A stretch of DNA of 64,000 bases from Sinorhizobium arboris LMG 14919 (GCF_000427465.1 NZ_ATYB01000014.1:2596058-2660057); one strand, 5' to 3'. Positions 1-9,436 are shown, counted from the stretch's first letter. The notes: generated by a model from the letters alone, not told the origin. A program made the numbers and translations.

Positions 1-236
1 GCACCGGTGTCGGAAGCGGGCACGATACCGATGCGGTAGTCGGCCGGGACTTCCAGAATTTCGCGGGTGAGATCGATGGCTTGCTTGAGCTTCGACTTGC
101 CGATCTTGGCGCGGTGCGAGCGACCGAGGGGGGCGTCGGAGAGAGCTTGGAGCGTCCAGCCGGGACGCTTGGCGCAAGGACCAGAAGAAAAATGGGTATT
201 GGCCGGGCGCACGGCCGGCTTGGCAGGCTTCGTCAT
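1..236 (-). CDS. serC: Phosphoserine aminotransferase, N-terminal part (cut by window edge)
   Basis: Only the first 78 codons are present; the gene runs off the left edge. Translation from the ATG at 236 opens [20 protein letters not shown] and continues through a Trp-Thr-Leu segment and a GRSHRAK motif to [10 protein letters not shown]. This matches the start of the rhizobial-type SerC, a PLP enzyme making 3-phosphoserine from 3-phosphohydroxypyruvate in serine biosynthesis. The catalytic lysine lies outside the window. The ribosome-binding sequence GAGAGGA sits in the loop and arm of a small hairpin directly before the start codon. The family call is from the N-terminus only, but that end is distinctive. 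Confidence 0.85.
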   Translation of the reverse strand, partial: MTKPAKPAVRPANTHFSSGPCAKRPGWTLQALSDAPLGRSHRAKIGKSKLKQAIDLTREILEVPADYRIGIVPASDTG

Positions 237-239
237 ATG

Positions 240-292
240 CTATCCTCTCAGATAGAAGCCCCTCGTTGGGGAGGGGTGTCCCGCCGTCGGGA
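240..292 (-). ncRNA. Candidate serC leader RNA (cis-regulatory)
   Basis: Read on the minus strand there are three successive hairpins: TCCC/GGGA (279-292), CCCCTC/GAGGGG (259-276) and CTATC/GATAG (240-255). The last holds the Shine-Dalgarno GAGAGGA in its loop and 3' arm and ends three bases before the serC ATG. A conserved serC leader motif with a terminal hairpin over the ribosome-binding site is known in alphaproteobacteria. I matched position and architecture, not a covariance model. Confidence 0.5.
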
Positions 293-375
293 ATATTGCG
301 GGTCGGAGAGGAAGTCAAGCGAGCAGCGTCGCGTTTGAAGAGATTTTTGCCGTTTCGAGCAAACCGGGCGCCGCA

Positions 376-1188
376 TCACCACAGTGCGAAACGCAGGCCG
401 ACACGGAACTCGTGCCGGGAAAAACCGTCATCATACCCCTTCGCGCCGTCGGCTCCGGAGCCGAACATGTCGCCGTCCGCGATTTTGGAATAGCGATAGC
501 CCGCATCGAACTTCAATCGGTCCGTGACATCATAGGCGACGCCCGCCATGAGTGCGTAGGTGAAGCGCCAGCTGTCCCGCCCACCGTAAGAAACGCCGTC
601 CGACGCCCCGGTACAGGCCCCGCCGGACCCTACGCAGGTCGCGGTTTCACGGACCGTTTTCCAGTCGATGCGGGTCGTTCCGATACCGGCACCGAGATAA
701 GGCGTGAAGCCTGCAAGCGTCGCCAGATCGACATAGCCGTTCGCCATCAATCCGAGAGCGGAAAAATTGGCCCTGTGGGAAAAGGCGCACCCCGTCCCTG
801 CGCCCTCGCCCGCACAGGGGCTGGCCGAAAGCGACGATCCGTCGAAGCGGCCCTCGAAATATTCGGCCGTAAGATCGCCACGAAGGACGTCGGTGAACCG
901 GTAGCCGAGACCGATGGCGGCGGAGGCCGGCTTGTCGAAGCGTGCGCTGTCAAAGGAAACGTCGCCGGAGCCCGCGCCGCCCGTGGAACGGTAGAAGGGA
1001 TCGCCCTCGTCCATCCAGGGCGCATAGGCTATATCGCCACGCAGATAGAGGCGGCCGCCGTCAGCCCCTTCGGTCGAAATCGTGATCTCGGGCGCGTCGA
1101 GCAATTCTTCGTCGGCGGCCAGTACAATGTATGGCACCAACAGGCCTGCGCAGAATGCCGCGCTGCAAAATCCCCGTCGCCAATCCAT
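376..1188 (-). CDS. Omp25/opacity-like outer-membrane beta-barrel protein
   Basis: This 270-residue protein is probably an eight-stranded outer-membrane barrel of the Omp25/Omp31 type found in rhizobia and Brucella. The start is placed at the ATG at 1188, not the longer frame upstream, because it follows AAAGGG and opens a signal peptide (MDWRRGFCSAAFCAGLLVPY... ending near LAADEE). Barrel strands alternate (YLRGDIAYAPW, GFTPYLGAGIG, WRFTYALMAGVAYDV) and the chain ends in FRVGLRFALW, an aromatic-terminated last strand. It is a tandem paralogue of the next gene and shares its central strand-turn pattern. A CtrA-like box lies 116-130 bases upstream. The role is structural or surface; no enzyme motif is seen. 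Confidence 0.8.
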   Translation of the reverse strand: MDWRRGFCSAAFCAGLLVPYIVLAADEELLDAPEITISTEGADGGRLYLRGDIAYAPWMDEGDPFYRSTGGAGSGDVSFDSARFDKPASAAIGLGYRFTDVLRGDLTAEYFEGRFDGSSLSASPCAGEGAGTGCAFSHRANFSALGLMANGYVDLATLAGFTPYLGAGIGTTRIDWKTVRETATCVGSGGACTGASDGVSYGGRDSWRFTYALMAGVAYDVTDRLKFDAGYRYSKIADGDMFGSGADGAKGYDDGFSRHEFRVGLRFALW

Positions 1189-1303
1189 GCGATGCCCTTT
1201 CGCTCGGCCATTCTTCAAAGTGCTGCCGGCCTTGCGCATCCGGGGAGACGCAAAGCGCTGCAGTACGGCGCTGACCATTCGCGTTAACTATTGCAGGCAC
1301 GGG

Positions 1304-1318
1304 TTAACTACGGGTTAA
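1304..1318 (-). promoter_or_regulatory. CtrA-like box upstream of the 376-1188 barrel gene
   Basis: An exact TTAA-N7-TTAA match (spacer CTACGGG) followed by CC, with a third TTAAC at 1284-1288. This is the CtrA consensus of alphaproteobacteria. It lies 116 bases before the chosen start codon. Binding is inferred from sequence only. Confidence 0.5.
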
Positions 1319-1358
1319 CCATGTATCTTAGGAATTCGTACGGGCCGGAAATCGGAAA

Positions 1359-1378
1359 GGCCGCCCCATGGGGCGGCC
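1359..1378 (-). terminator. Rho-independent terminator of the 1404-2231 barrel gene
   Basis: A perfect 20-base palindrome (GGCCGCCCC and its complement around ATG/CAT) lies 25 bases past the stop codon. On the minus strand it is followed by TTTCCGATTT, a weak T-run. Confidence 0.6.
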
Positions 1379-1403
1379 CCGAACTCCGCAATCCTGTTCC
1401 GGA

Positions 1404-2231
1404 TCACTTGTATACGATCGGCTCGGCCGGCGGCACATAGGCCGCCTCGCAATTGTTGCCGAAGGAATAGCGCAGGCCCGCCCGCGCCTCGTGTACATAG
1501 ATGTCCTTGTCGTAGGCCGGGCCACTGTTGAGATTGTAGCCGAACATGTTGCCGCCGTTGATATGACGGAAGCGGTAACCGACATCGGCCTTGAGGTTGC
1601 AGGTGAGATCCACGGCGGTACCGGCCATCAGCGCATAGGTGAAGCGCCAATCGCTTTCGCCCTTATGCTCGACCGTCGGGTCGCAATTGCTGGGATCGGT
1701 AACGTCGCAGCTCGTGTTACGCAGCGTTCCCCACTTCACCCGAGTACCGCCGATACCGGCACCGACATAGGGCGTGAAGGCTCCGTAGGTCCCGAGGTCC
1801 ACATAGGCATTGGCGAGCAGGCTCCAGGCGGACATCGATGCGACATCGTTCGAGACGCAATTGACGGCGACCCCGCAGCCGCCGCTGGTAGAGCCGTTGA
1901 AGTCGGACTCGCCGAGATAATCGAGCGTGAGGTCGGCACGCAGATAGCTGTTGATCTGATATCCGACACCGCCGCCAAGGACGTAGGAATCATCCACATC
2001 GGCCCGGTCGAAATCGACCAGGTTGCTGTTCGAGCCCTGAAAATAGTGGGCCCCGCGCAAATCGTTCCACGCATATCCGACGTCGCCGCGCAGATACCAG
2101 CCGCTGGATTCGACCACCTCCACCGGCTGCTCGACGAACGGTGCTTCCACGGGTGGCTGATAGACGTCCGCTGCGTATACCGGCGTGCCGCTCAGCAGAG
2201 CCGCAGCGACGCCCCTAAAAATCTTCTTCAT
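1404..2231 (-). CDS. Omp25/opacity-like outer-membrane beta-barrel protein, tandem paralogue
   Basis: A 275-residue outer-membrane barrel starting at the ATG at 2231, which opens a clear signal peptide (MKKIFRGVAAALLSGTPVYAADVYQPP). A longer upstream frame exists but lacks a signal peptide. Barrel segments (WYLRGDVGYAW, YLRADLTLDYLG, GAFTPYVGAGIGGTRVKWGT, WRFTYALMAGTAVDL) align with the neighbouring 376-1188 product, so the pair arose by duplication. Internal Cys pairs in the loops (CGVAVNC, CDVTDPSNC) could form loop disulfides, an inference. It ends ...CEAAYVPPAEPIVYK rather than in an aromatic strand, so a short tail follows the last strand. A CtrA-like box sits 95-109 bases upstream. Confidence 0.8.
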   Translation of the reverse strand: MKKIFRGVAAALLSGTPVYAADVYQPPVEAPFVEQPVEVVESSGWYLRGDVGYAWNDLRGAHYFQGSNSNLVDFDRADVDDSYVLGGGVGYQINSYLRADLTLDYLGESDFNGSTSGGCGVAVNCVSNDVASMSAWSLLANAYVDLGTYGAFTPYVGAGIGGTRVKWGTLRNTSCDVTDPSNCDPTVEHKGESDWRFTYALMAGTAVDLTCNLKADVGYRFRHINGGNMFGYNLNSGPAYDKDIYVHEARAGLRYSFGNNCEAAYVPPAEPIVYK

Positions 2232-2325
2232 GCCCCAACCCCAATACACTAGAGTATCCTCGATCGGCTGGCAGCACATAGTCGCAGCCGTGCCGTATGC
2301 TCTGATGTACAATGAAGGGAAAGGG

Positions 2326-2340
2326 TTAATCCCTGATTAA
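2326..2340 (-). promoter_or_regulatory. CtrA-like box upstream of the 1404-2231 barrel gene
   Basis: An exact TTAA-N7-TTAA match (spacer TCCCTGA) followed by C, 95 bases upstream of the start codon and at nearly the same distance as the box of the paralogous gene. The call rests on the motif and this positional agreement. Confidence 0.5.
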
Positions 2341-2404
2341 CTACAAAAATTTACCTTGAATATTAACTGTTGCTAGTATTCGGTGGTCGTAGTCAACAAT
2401 AGTC

Positions 2405-2456
2405 GCCCTCATCCGGACCGCCCGCCTCCCTCTCCCCGCAAGCGGGGCGAAGGAGA
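2405..2456. repeat. CCCTCATCCGG / CTCCCCGC-aa-GCGGGG intergenic repeat copy
   Basis: The stretch CCCTCATCCGG followed by CTCCCCGC-AA-GCGGGGCGAAGGAG is a family of short extragenic palindromes I recognise as common between genes in rhizobial genomes. It lies between the barrel gene promoter region and the glmM 3' end and may serve as a terminator-like hairpin (CCCCGC 2434-2439, GCGGGG 2442-2447). Copy number cannot be seen from one window. Confidence 0.5.
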
Positions 2457-2489
2457 CTCGCGGAAGCGGTGGCAAAGGCTGCTTCTTAA

Positions 2490-3845
2490 TCAGGCAGCGG
2501 CGCTGCGCACGCTGCCGATCACGTTGACGAGTTCGTCGACGATGCGCTCGACCTGACCTCGGTCGTCGCCTTCCGCCATGACGCGGATCAGCGGCTCGGT
2601 GCCGGAAGGCCGGATGAGCAGCCGCCCGTTCTTGGCGAGCTGCGCCTCCGCATCGGCGATCGCCTGCTGCACGCCGGCGTCCTCCAGCGGTTTTCCGGCC
2701 GCAACGCGCACATTCTTCAGCACCTGCGGCACCGGCTCGAAACGTCGGCAGATTTCGCTCACCGCCTTGCCCTGGCGCTTGACCACCGCCAGGATCTGCA
2801 GCGCCGCCACCAGACCGTCGCCGGTCGTGCCGAAATCGGAAAGAACGATGTGGCCTGACTGTTCGCCACCGACATTCAGGCCGTCCTGACGCATCTGCTC
2901 GACGACGTAACGGTCGCCGACCTTGGTGCGGTGGAGCTTGAGCCGGCGCGCCTGGAGGTAGCGTTCCAGGCCGAGATTCGACATGACGGTCGCGGCGATG
3001 CCGCCGCCCTTGAGCATGCCGTCGGCCGCCCAGCTGTCGGCGATGACCGCCATGAGCTGGTCGCCATCGATAACCGTCCCTTCCTCGTCGATGATCAGAA
3101 CCCGGTCGGCGTCTCCGTCAAGCGCGATGCCGATATCCGCCCTCACCTCGTGCACCTTCTTCTGCAGCGCGGCGGGGTGCGTCGATCCGCATTCGAGGTT
3201 GATGTTGACGCCGTTCGGCTCCGTCCCGATCGTGACGACTTCGGCGCCGAGCTCCCAAAGGGCGGAGGGCGCGACCTTGTAGGCGGCACCGTTTGCGCAA
3301 TCGATGGCGATCCTGAGTCCTGTCAGTGTTACGTCGCGCGGCAGCGTCCGCTTGGCCTGTTCGATATAGCGGTAGATGTCGCCGTCAACGCGCTTGGCCC
3401 GGCCGATGTCCTCCGGCTTGGCCAGCTGCCCGGACATGTCCTGCTCCAGCAGCTCCTCGATCTTTTCCTCGATGTCGTCGGAAAGCTTGTAGCCATCGGG
3501 CCCGAAGAGCTTGATGCCGTTGTCGCGGAACGGATTGTGCGAGGCGGAAATCATCACGCCGATATCGGCTCTCAGCGACCGCGTCAGCATGGCGACACCA
3601 GGCGTCGGTATCGGGCCGAGCAGAAAGACGTCGAGCCCCGCTGCCGTGAAGCCCGCAACCATCGCGTTTTCGAGCATGTAGCCTGAAAGGCGCGTGTCCT
3701 TGCCGATCACCACGCGGTGCCGATGAGCGCCGTTCCTGAAAATGGTTCCTACTGCAATGCCGACCCGCATGGCGAGGTCCGGCGTCATCGGAAAAATATT
3801 TGACTGGCCGCGAATACCATCGGTGCCGAAATATTTGCGCTTCAT
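2490..3845 (-). CDS. glmM: Phosphoglucosamine mutase
   Basis: GlmM interconverts glucosamine-6-phosphate and glucosamine-1-phosphate, feeding UDP-GlcNAc for peptidoglycan and lipid A. The start at 3845 ([13 protein letters not shown]) follows GGAG at good spacing and gives 451 residues, the usual family length. All landmarks are present: the phosphoserine loop ISASHNP with catalytic Ser102, the metal loop DGDADR, the sugar loop GGEQSGH, and the C-terminal phosphate loop RPSGTEP. It is last in the minus-strand tol-ftsH block, 420 bases after ftsH, which has its own terminator, so glmM probably also has its own promoter. A pair of 11-base direct repeats lies 59-90 bases upstream of the start. 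Confidence 0.97.
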   Translation of the reverse strand: MKRKYFGTDGIRGQSNIFPMTPDLAMRVGIAVGTIFRNGAHRHRVVIGKDTRLSGYMLENAMVAGFTAAGLDVFLLGPIPTPGVAMLTRSLRADIGVMISASHNPFRDNGIKLFGPDGYKLSDDIEEKIEELLEQDMSGQLAKPEDIGRAKRVDGDIYRYIEQAKRTLPRDVTLTGLRIAIDCANGAAYKVAPSALWELGAEVVTIGTEPNGVNINLECGSTHPAALQKKVHEVRADIGIALDGDADRVLIIDEEGTVIDGDQLMAVIADSWAADGMLKGGGIAATVMSNLGLERYLQARRLKLHRTKVGDRYVVEQMRQDGLNVGGEQSGHIVLSDFGTTGDGLVAALQILAVVKRQGKAVSEICRRFEPVPQVLKNVRVAAGKPLEDAGVQQAIADAEAQLAKNGRLLIRPSGTEPLIRVMAEGDDRGQVERIVDELVNVIGSVRSAAA

Positions 3846-4267
3846 AAAAACTCCATCGTCCTGCTTCGGCGTCGCCTCTCGTGCCGCCCGCGTCTGCCTG
3901 CGTGTTCCGCGACCGGATTTCATAGTTCCGCGACCCGCCGATTACCCCGGCGGAATGAAGAAAATAGACGCGGCCTTCCGCCCCTCATGCCGCTCTCACC
4001 ATCCAAACGCCCTTGCCCCGATCAGATCGGGAAAATCAAGTAGCCCCGCGCCATATTTGGCACAAAACCGTAATAAACGGCAGCGATCATACCATCAGAA
4101 ATCATTACAGCGCGTTACAACTGCACCTTTTTTCGACAGGATGCTTCTGGTCGGATCGACCTGAAGCACGAATGCAGAAACCGTGGCACTTTTTGCCTCG
4201 TCCCGCTCCAAAAAAAGCCGCCGCCCCTTCCGGAGCGGCGGCTTTTTGATTGCGCTTGCACGGGAAC
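3846..4267. other. Intergenic region between ftsH and glmM
   Basis: No gene is supported here. It holds the ftsH terminator (4211-4247), then about 360 bases that probably carry the glmM promoter. The direct repeat GTTCCGCGACC occurs at 3904-3914 and 3925-3935, a 21-base period or two helical turns, just upstream of glmM. The short frames crossing this region have no convincing start or conservation cue. Confidence 0.6.
4211..4247 (-). terminator. Rho-independent terminator of ftsH
   Basis: A strong hairpin (GCCGCCGC and GCGGCGGC arms) flanked by A-runs on one side and T-runs on the other, 21 bases past the ftsH stop. On the minus strand it reads into seven Ts. The symmetric A/T flanks would also allow function on the plus strand. 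Confidence 0.85.
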
Positions 4268-6205
4268 CTATTGCGGCTGCGGTTCGAACCCGCCTTCGGG
4301 CTCCTCACCCTTGTTCCCGGTTTCCTTCTTCGTGCCGGCCGAAGGCACGGCCGAGCCGCGATGCGGCGGCGTGTCGTCGCCGAGATCGCGGGCCGGCTTC
4401 TCGCCGCGGATCAGAGCCTTGATCTCGTCGCCGGTCAACGTCTCGTATTCGAGCAATCCTTCCGCAAGAGCCACGAATTCATGATTGTGCTCGGTGAGGA
4501 TACGGCGCGCCGTTTCATAGGCCTCGTCGATCAGGCGGCGGATTTCGTTGTCGATTTTCTGAGCGGTCGATTCCGAAACGTTCTTCTGCTGCGCGACGGA
4601 ATGACCGAGGAAGACCTCCTGCTGGTTCTCGCCATAGGCGACCTGTCCGAGCTGATCGGAGAAGCCCCACTGCGTGACCATCGCCCTGGCAAGCTTCGTC
4701 GCCTGCTCGATATCGGAGGATGCGCCCGAGGTTATGTTCTCCTTGCCGAAGGTCAGTTCCTCGGCGACGCGTCCGCCCATCATGATGGCAAGGCGCGAGA
4801 TCATCCACTTGTAGCTCATCGAGTAGCGGTCGCCCTCGGGCAACTGCATCACCATGCCGAGCGCACGTCCCCGGGGAATGATCGTCGCCTTGTGCAGCGG
4901 ATCGGCCGAGGGGACGTTGAGCGCGAGGATCGCATGGCCCGCCTCGTGATAGGCGGTCAGCTTCTTCTCGGCTTCGGTCATGGCGGACGAGCGGCGCTCC
5001 GCGCCCATCATGATCTTGTCCTTGGCGTCCTCGAATTCCTGCATGGTAACGAGGCGCTTGTTGCGCCGCGCCGCCATCAGCGCCGCCTCGTTGACGAGGT
5101 TCATGAGATCGGCACCGGAGAAGCCCGGGGTACCGCGCGCAAGCACCTTCAGATCGACATTCGGCGCCAGCGGTACGTTGCGGACATGCACCTTGAGGAT
5201 CCGCTCGCGGCCGTTGATATCCGGGTTCGGCACGACGACCTGGCGGTCGAAGCGGCCCGGGCGCAGGAGCGCCGGGTCGAGCACGTCCGGCCGGTTGGTG
5301 GCGGCGATCAGGATAATGCCCTCATTCGCCTCGAAACCATCCATCTCGACCAGCAGCTGGTTCAGCGTCTGTTCGCGTTCGTCATTGCCACCGCCAAGGC
5401 CGGCGCCACGATGGCGGCCGACCGCGTCGATTTCATCGATGAAGATGATGCAAGGCGCGTTCTTCTTCGCCTGCTCGAACATGTCGCGGACACGCGATGC
5501 GCCGACACCGACGAACATTTCGACGAAGTCGGAACCGGAGATCGTGAAGAACGGCACATTCGCCTCACCGGCGACCGAGCGGGCGAGCAGCGTCTTACCG
5601 GTGCCGGGCGGGCCGACCAGCAGGACGCCACGCGGGATGCGGCCACCGAGACGCTGGAACTTCTGCGGGTCGCGCAGGAATTCGACGATTTCCTCGAGGT
5701 CCTGCTTGGCCTCATCGACGCCGGCGACGTCGTCGAAGGTCACGCGGCCGTGCGCTTCCGTCAGAAGCTTGGCCTTGGATTTGCCGAAGCCCATGGCGCC
5801 GCGCGAGCCGCCCTGCATCTGGCGCATGAAAAACAGCCAGACGCCTAGGATCAGGAGCATCGGCAAGAGCGTACCGATATAGCTCAGGAACCCGGACGAG
5901 CCGTCCGTCTCCGGACGGACCGTGACCGTGACGTCCTTGGCTTCCAGCCGCTCCGTGAGCGCCGTGTCGACGGCGGGGGCATAGGTCTGGAAGGTCGCTC
6001 CGCTTTCGGTGTAGCTGCCGATCACCTTCGAACCGGTGATCACGACGTCCTTCACGCGGCTTGCGTCGACGTCCTTGAGGAACTGCGAGAATGGAATTTC
6101 ACGCGAGCCTGTTCGTTCGGTCGGCTGCTGGAACATGCTGAATAGCGCTATCAGGAGAAGCGCTATGATTGCCCAGAGGGCAAAATTTCGAAAATTAGGG
6201 TTCAT
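4268..6205 (-). CDS. ftsH: ATP-dependent zinc metalloprotease FtsH
   Basis: FtsH is a membrane-anchored AAA+ protease hexamer degrading misfolded membrane proteins and short-lived regulators such as LpxC in other bacteria. The start at 6205 ([14 protein letters not shown]) follows GGGGAG and gives 645 residues. Order: N-terminal membrane helix (about 8-26), periplasmic domain, second helix (about 102-120), AAA domain with Walker A GPPGTGKT (198-205), Walker [10 protein letters not shown], second-region homology [20 protein letters not shown], then the zinc site HEAGH (420-424). The tail is acidic and low-complexity. It is 100 bases after tilS on the same strand and is probably co-transcribed with it. 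Confidence 0.98.
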   Translation of the reverse strand: MNPNFRNFALWAIIALLLIALFSMFQQPTERTGSREIPFSQFLKDVDASRVKDVVITGSKVIGSYTESGATFQTYAPAVDTALTERLEAKDVTVTVRPETDGSSGFLSYIGTLLPMLLILGVWLFFMRQMQGGSRGAMGFGKSKAKLLTEAHGRVTFDDVAGVDEAKQDLEEIVEFLRDPQKFQRLGGRIPRGVLLVGPPGTGKTLLARSVAGEANVPFFTISGSDFVEMFVGVGASRVRDMFEQAKKNAPCIIFIDEIDAVGRHRGAGLGGGNDEREQTLNQLLVEMDGFEANEGIILIAATNRPDVLDPALLRPGRFDRQVVVPNPDINGRERILKVHVRNVPLAPNVDLKVLARGTPGFSGADLMNLVNEAALMAARRNKRLVTMQEFEDAKDKIMMGAERRSSAMTEAEKKLTAYHEAGHAILALNVPSADPLHKATIIPRGRALGMVMQLPEGDRYSMSYKWMISRLAIMMGGRVAEELTFGKENITSGASSDIEQATKLARAMVTQWGFSDQLGQVAYGENQQEVFLGHSVAQQKNVSESTAQKIDNEIRRLIDEAYETARRILTEHNHEFVALAEGLLEYETLTGDEIKALIRGEKPARDLGDDTPPHRGSAVPSAGTKKETGNKGEEPEGGFEPQPQ

Positions 6206-6305
6206 CGAACTCCCCGGAACCTGTCGCAGCCCCGCGCTTTCGCCGGGCTGTATTCTTGTTCCTAACATAGGTGTCCGGGGTGACCTTGCCAAGGAAAACC
6301 GCCGG

Positions 6306-7667
6306 TTACATTTCCATTTCTGTCAAAACATCATGCACCGGCGGAGCAGGGTATCGATCACGCCCGAACGACACCGCGACCGCATCCGCCATGATCCTGT
6401 CGAAACCCGGCAAAAAGGTGTCGTAAAGCGCAATGTGGTACTCGACTTTCGCCGCCGCCTCGCCGTAGGCGAGCCCCGCGGCACCCGTCGGCGCGATGCC
6501 TGGTGCCACCGCGGATGCGCGCTTGGCAATCCCCGCCGGCAGCCCTGCGTCAATAAGCCTCTGAGTCCACAGTCCACCCGACGCGTCCGCGGCGACGGTC
6601 AGCGCCGGTCCACCGCTCTTTACCGTGAACCGCCCATCCCAGAGTCCCTGCCCGCCCGGTCCGACGGCGAGCACCGGCAGATTGCGCGCCTCGCGATAGA
6701 GATAGAGACCGCTTGCCCGCCGGTCGAAGACGACCCGCCCCGCCGTCATGCGGCCAGGCTCACCCGACCGCAGGAACTGCGAGAGCCGTTGCACCGTGGC
6801 GCGAGCGGGCATGTGCTCGCGCCCGCCGAGAACCGAGGCGACCGCCAGCAGCGCACGGCGCCAGTCCCGATCGTCCATTGCGCCGGCATCCCGTGCCGAG
6901 ATCTCTGCGACGAGCGCCTCGTGAACGCGGATACGTTGCTCGATCAGGGTGGCGGCTCTCGCCGAAGAGGCGGCGCGCTGCCGCCCGTCCCACGAGGGTA
7001 CCGGCACGCCCCCTGACAGGGCGATCCGGGCACGCACCCGGACTCGCTCGAACGCAGGGTTGGTATTGCTCGGATCGTCGATCCAGGCGACGCCGCGTGC
7101 CTCGAGAAGGCTGCGGATCTGGGCGCGCCCCAAAGCGAGAAACGGCCGCAACACCCAGATCCGTCGGCCGTAAAGCATGGCTGCGGCCATGCCCCCGCCG
7201 CCCTGCCCCTCGCCCTCCAGGTCGTGCCTTCCGTCGTCCTTGCGACGGGCGCCGCGCATGGCGACGGTCTCCTGCTGGTCGTCGCGCGTATGGCCGGTGG
7301 CGATGCAATCGGCGCCAAGCGCCTCGGCGGCCTCGGCCAGCAATTCGTAGCGTTTGTTTCGCGCCGCTGCCTGAATGCCCGTCGACGGCTTCGCGCCCAC
7401 CCAGCGAGAGGTGCGGTGAGCGATGCCGAGCGCGGCACAGAAGGCCGCCACATCTTCGGCTTCGCGGGCCGACTGCGGCCTCAGCGCGTGATCGACAGTG
7501 CAGGCCGCGAGGGAAAACCCCGGGCGCTCATCTGCCGCGAGCGCCGAATGCAGCGCTACGAGCAACCCCATGGAATCGCTGCCACCGGACACGGCAACGA
7601 GAATCCTGCAAGGCTTGATGAAGGATTGAAGAAAATTTCGGGCCGTATCGAGAACGGCGTCGGGCAT
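6306..7667 (-). CDS. tilS: tRNA(Ile)-lysidine synthetase
   Basis: TilS attaches lysine to C34 of tRNA-Ile(CAU), changing its codon from AUG to AUA, an essential ATP-dependent step. The PP-loop SGGSDS is at residues 27-32, followed by the [14 protein letters not shown] segment and [12 protein letters not shown], the N-type ATP pyrophosphatase signature. The chain is 453 residues with the longer C-terminal region seen in alphaproteobacteria. A glycine-rich insertion around residues 134-160 ([20 protein letters not shown]) is longer than I expect for the family. The gene begins 12 bases after cpoB ends, so it is in the tol-pal operon, a frequent arrangement in this group. Confidence 0.95.
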   Translation of the reverse strand: MPDAVLDTARNFLQSFIKPCRILVAVSGGSDSMGLLVALHSALAADERPGFSLAACTVDHALRPQSAREAEDVAAFCAALGIAHRTSRWVGAKPSTGIQAAARNKRYELLAEAAEALGADCIATGHTRDDQQETVAMRGARRKDDGRHDLEGEGQGGGGMAAAMLYGRRIWVLRPFLALGRAQIRSLLEARGVAWIDDPSNTNPAFERVRVRARIALSGGVPVPSWDGRQRAASSARAATLIEQRIRVHEALVAEISARDAGAMDDRDWRRALLAVASVLGGREHMPARATVQRLSQFLRSGEPGRMTAGRVVFDRRASGLYLYREARNLPVLAVGPGGQGLWDGRFTVKSGGPALTVAADASGGLWTQRLIDAGLPAGIAKRASAVAPGIAPTGAAGLAYGEAAAKVEYHIALYDTFLPGFDRIMADAVAVSFGRDRYPAPPVHDVLTEMEM

Positions 7668-7679
7668 CAGGGGCCCGCC

Positions 7680-8714
7680 TCAGCAGCCGAAACGGCTCTG
7701 CTCGCTCGCCACCTTCGCCTTCACGGCGGGCGATGCTTTCGGATAGCGCTTGTTGACCTCGCGCAGCGTCGCGCAGGCGGTCTCCTTGTTGTCGAGGGCG
7801 CCGAGGGACATGCCGAGCTTCAAGAGCATCTCCGGTGCCTTCGGTGACTTGCCGTGGCTCTGATGCGCATTGAGAAAGGTCTTCGCCGCATCGCTGTACT
7901 TGCCTTGCGAATATTGTGCCTCGCCCATCCAGAAGCTCGCATCCGCCGCCTTGTCGCCGCTCGGAAAAGCGTCGAGGTAATCGCGGAACTCCTGCTCTGC
8001 AATGCTGTAGTCGCCGGAAAGCACGTGACCATAGGCGGATTGGTAGAGATCGCCCGGATCGCTGAGAGACGCGGTCGCCTGTCCACTGTCAGGCACGCTT
8101 CCCGGATTGTCGTTGAGGCCGCCGCCCCGGGACGCAAGCCCTGTGTCGACGCCCGGCAGAGTGGCGTTGGCCCCGGGAGCTACGCCCGTCGTTGCCGAGA
8201 CGGGGTTGCCGTTCTCGTCGAAAATGATCTGACCCAGCGTCGTCGGGGCGGGTGCCGCGCCTGGCACATTGGGATCGGCACGCGCCATGTCGGCACCGCC
8301 GGCGGGAGCGTTCCCGCTCCGGCTATCCGTCACCCCGGGGGTGACGGACGCCTGATCATTCGATTTCGGCGTTTCAAGCGCGCCGCTCTTCTTGGAGGAG
8401 GACCTGCCATTTTCGAGATCCTGGAAGCGGAACTCGTTGTCCTCCTGGAACTTCCGGATCTGCTCCTGCATCTGCAGAAGCTGGAAGCTCATTTCCTCGA
8501 TACGCCCGTTGAGAGAGCGGATCTGTTCCTCGAGTTGACCGATCCGTGCAATATCGGGTGATTGCACCTTCATTACCGGCAGGTCGCCCCTGCTGGCGGC
8601 ATCGGTCTGTGTCGTACGGGCAAAGAGCCCGGAAAGCGGCATGGCATTTGCTGAAGAGCCGAGACCCGCGAGGGTCACGAAGCCAAGCAGTCCTGCCACG
8701 ACAAATTTCTTCAT
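7680..8714 (-). CDS. cpoB: Cell division coordinator CpoB (Tol-Pal system protein YbgF)
   Basis: A periplasmic protein that in E. coli links peptidoglycan synthesis to Tol-Pal-driven outer-membrane constriction. It has a signal peptide (MKKFVVAGLLGFVTLAGLGSS, cleavage near ANA), a coiled coil (about 52-97: QLEEQIRSLNGRIEEMSFQL) for trimerisation, a long low-complexity linker rich in Asp, Gly, Ala and Pro, and C-terminal TPR repeats (about 225-344: YQSAYGHVLSGDYSIAEQEF, AADASFWMGEAQYSQGKYSDA, APEMLLKLGMSLGAL). It ends CATLREVNKRYPKASPAVKAK...SRFGC. Its place after pal fits the conserved tol cluster. Confidence 0.92.
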   Translation of the reverse strand: MKKFVVAGLLGFVTLAGLGSSANAMPLSGLFARTTQTDAASRGDLPVMKVQSPDIARIGQLEEQIRSLNGRIEEMSFQLLQMQEQIRKFQEDNEFRFQDLENGRSSSKKSGALETPKSNDQASVTPGVTDSRSGNAPAGGADMARADPNVPGAAPAPTTLGQIIFDENGNPVSATTGVAPGANATLPGVDTGLASRGGGLNDNPGSVPDSGQATASLSDPGDLYQSAYGHVLSGDYSIAEQEFRDYLDAFPSGDKAADASFWMGEAQYSQGKYSDAAKTFLNAHQSHGKSPKAPEMLLKLGMSLGALDNKETACATLREVNKRYPKASPAVKAKVASEQSRFGC

Positions 8715-8856
8715 TTCATTTGTCCTGTTCGTAACCGATTATCCCGCCCCTGGACCGCGTTGCGCAGTACTTTTGCCGATTCCGAGGTGGGTGCCGCACA
8801 GTTTTCCAACTGCCGTGAAAAAGCAACGGAGTTCGGCCAAAGTGTGGTAAAAAAGA

Positions 8857-8880
8857 AAGGGCGGCCCGTGGACCGCCCTT
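8857..8880 (-). terminator. Rho-independent terminator downstream of pal
   Basis: AAGGGCGG and CCGCCCTT arms, followed on the minus strand by TTTCTTTTTTACC. It lies 26 bases past the pal stop and would separate pal from cpoB transcription at least in part. Confidence 0.75.
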
Positions 8881-8905
8881 CGAATTCAGCTTCAACCCCG
8901 ATTGA

Positions 8906-9436
8906 TCAGCTGCCGGCGCCGCCGAGAACGGTAACGGCGCGGCGGTTCTGCGACCAGCAGGAAATGTCGTCGCAGACGGCGACCGGCTTTTCCTTGCCGT
9001 AGGAGATCGTGCGCATGCGATTGCCGGGAACGCCGCGGCTGACGAGATAGTCGCGCGTGGCGGCAGCGCGGCGCGCACCGAGCGCGAGGTTGTATTCCCG
9101 GGTACCGCGCTCGTCCGCATGGCCTTCGATGGTGATCGCGTAATTCGGATACTTCGCCAGCCACTGCGCCTGGCGGTCGAGCGTCGCCTGTGCGTCGGCG
9201 CGGATCGACGTCGAGTCCGTGTCGAAGAAGATGCGGTCGCCGACATTCACGGTGAAGTCCTGCTGCGAACCCGGGGTCGCCGCGCCTGCGCCAAGACCGA
9301 GGCCGGCAGCATCGTTCGGCAGGTTCTTCTTGGAAGCGCAGCCAGCAAGGGCAAGCGTCATGACGAGTGCGATCATGACCGGATTGCGGGCGATGGTCTG
9401 CATGCGGCTTGCTGCCGGGGTGTCAATTCGGCTCAT
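8906..9436 (-). CDS. pal: Peptidoglycan-associated lipoprotein Pal
   Basis: An outer-membrane lipoprotein anchoring the membrane to peptidoglycan and binding TolB. The start at 9436 follows AAGGAG; a lipobox LALAGC puts the acylated Cys at residue 33 of 176, so the signal peptide has a long N-region (an internal Met12 is an alternative start). The OmpA-like domain fills the C-terminal half: FDTDSTSIRADAQATLDRQA, the peptidoglycan-binding HADERGTREYNLALGARRA and NRRAV near the end. A terminator-like hairpin separates it from tolB, and a good terminator follows it, so pal can be expressed more strongly than the rest of the operon. Confidence 0.97.
   Translation of the reverse strand: MSRIDTPAASRMQTIARNPVMIALVMTLALAGCASKKNLPNDAAGLGLGAGAATPGSQQDFTVNVGDRIFFDTDSTSIRADAQATLDRQAQWLAKYPNYAITIEGHADERGTREYNLALGARRAAATRDYLVSRGVPGNRMRTISYGKEKPVAVCDDISCWSQNRRAVTVLGGAGS

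Noticed and set aside
412..1287. Long plus-strand frame of 291 codons opposite the first barrel gene
   Set aside because: It is antisense to a protein with a signal peptide and barrel strands; its translation is Arg/Gly/Ala-rich with no motif, typical of high-GC shadow frames.
4250..5848. Plus-strand frame of 532 codons opposite ftsH
   Set aside because: Complement of a highly conserved AAA protease; no coherent fold or ribosome site.
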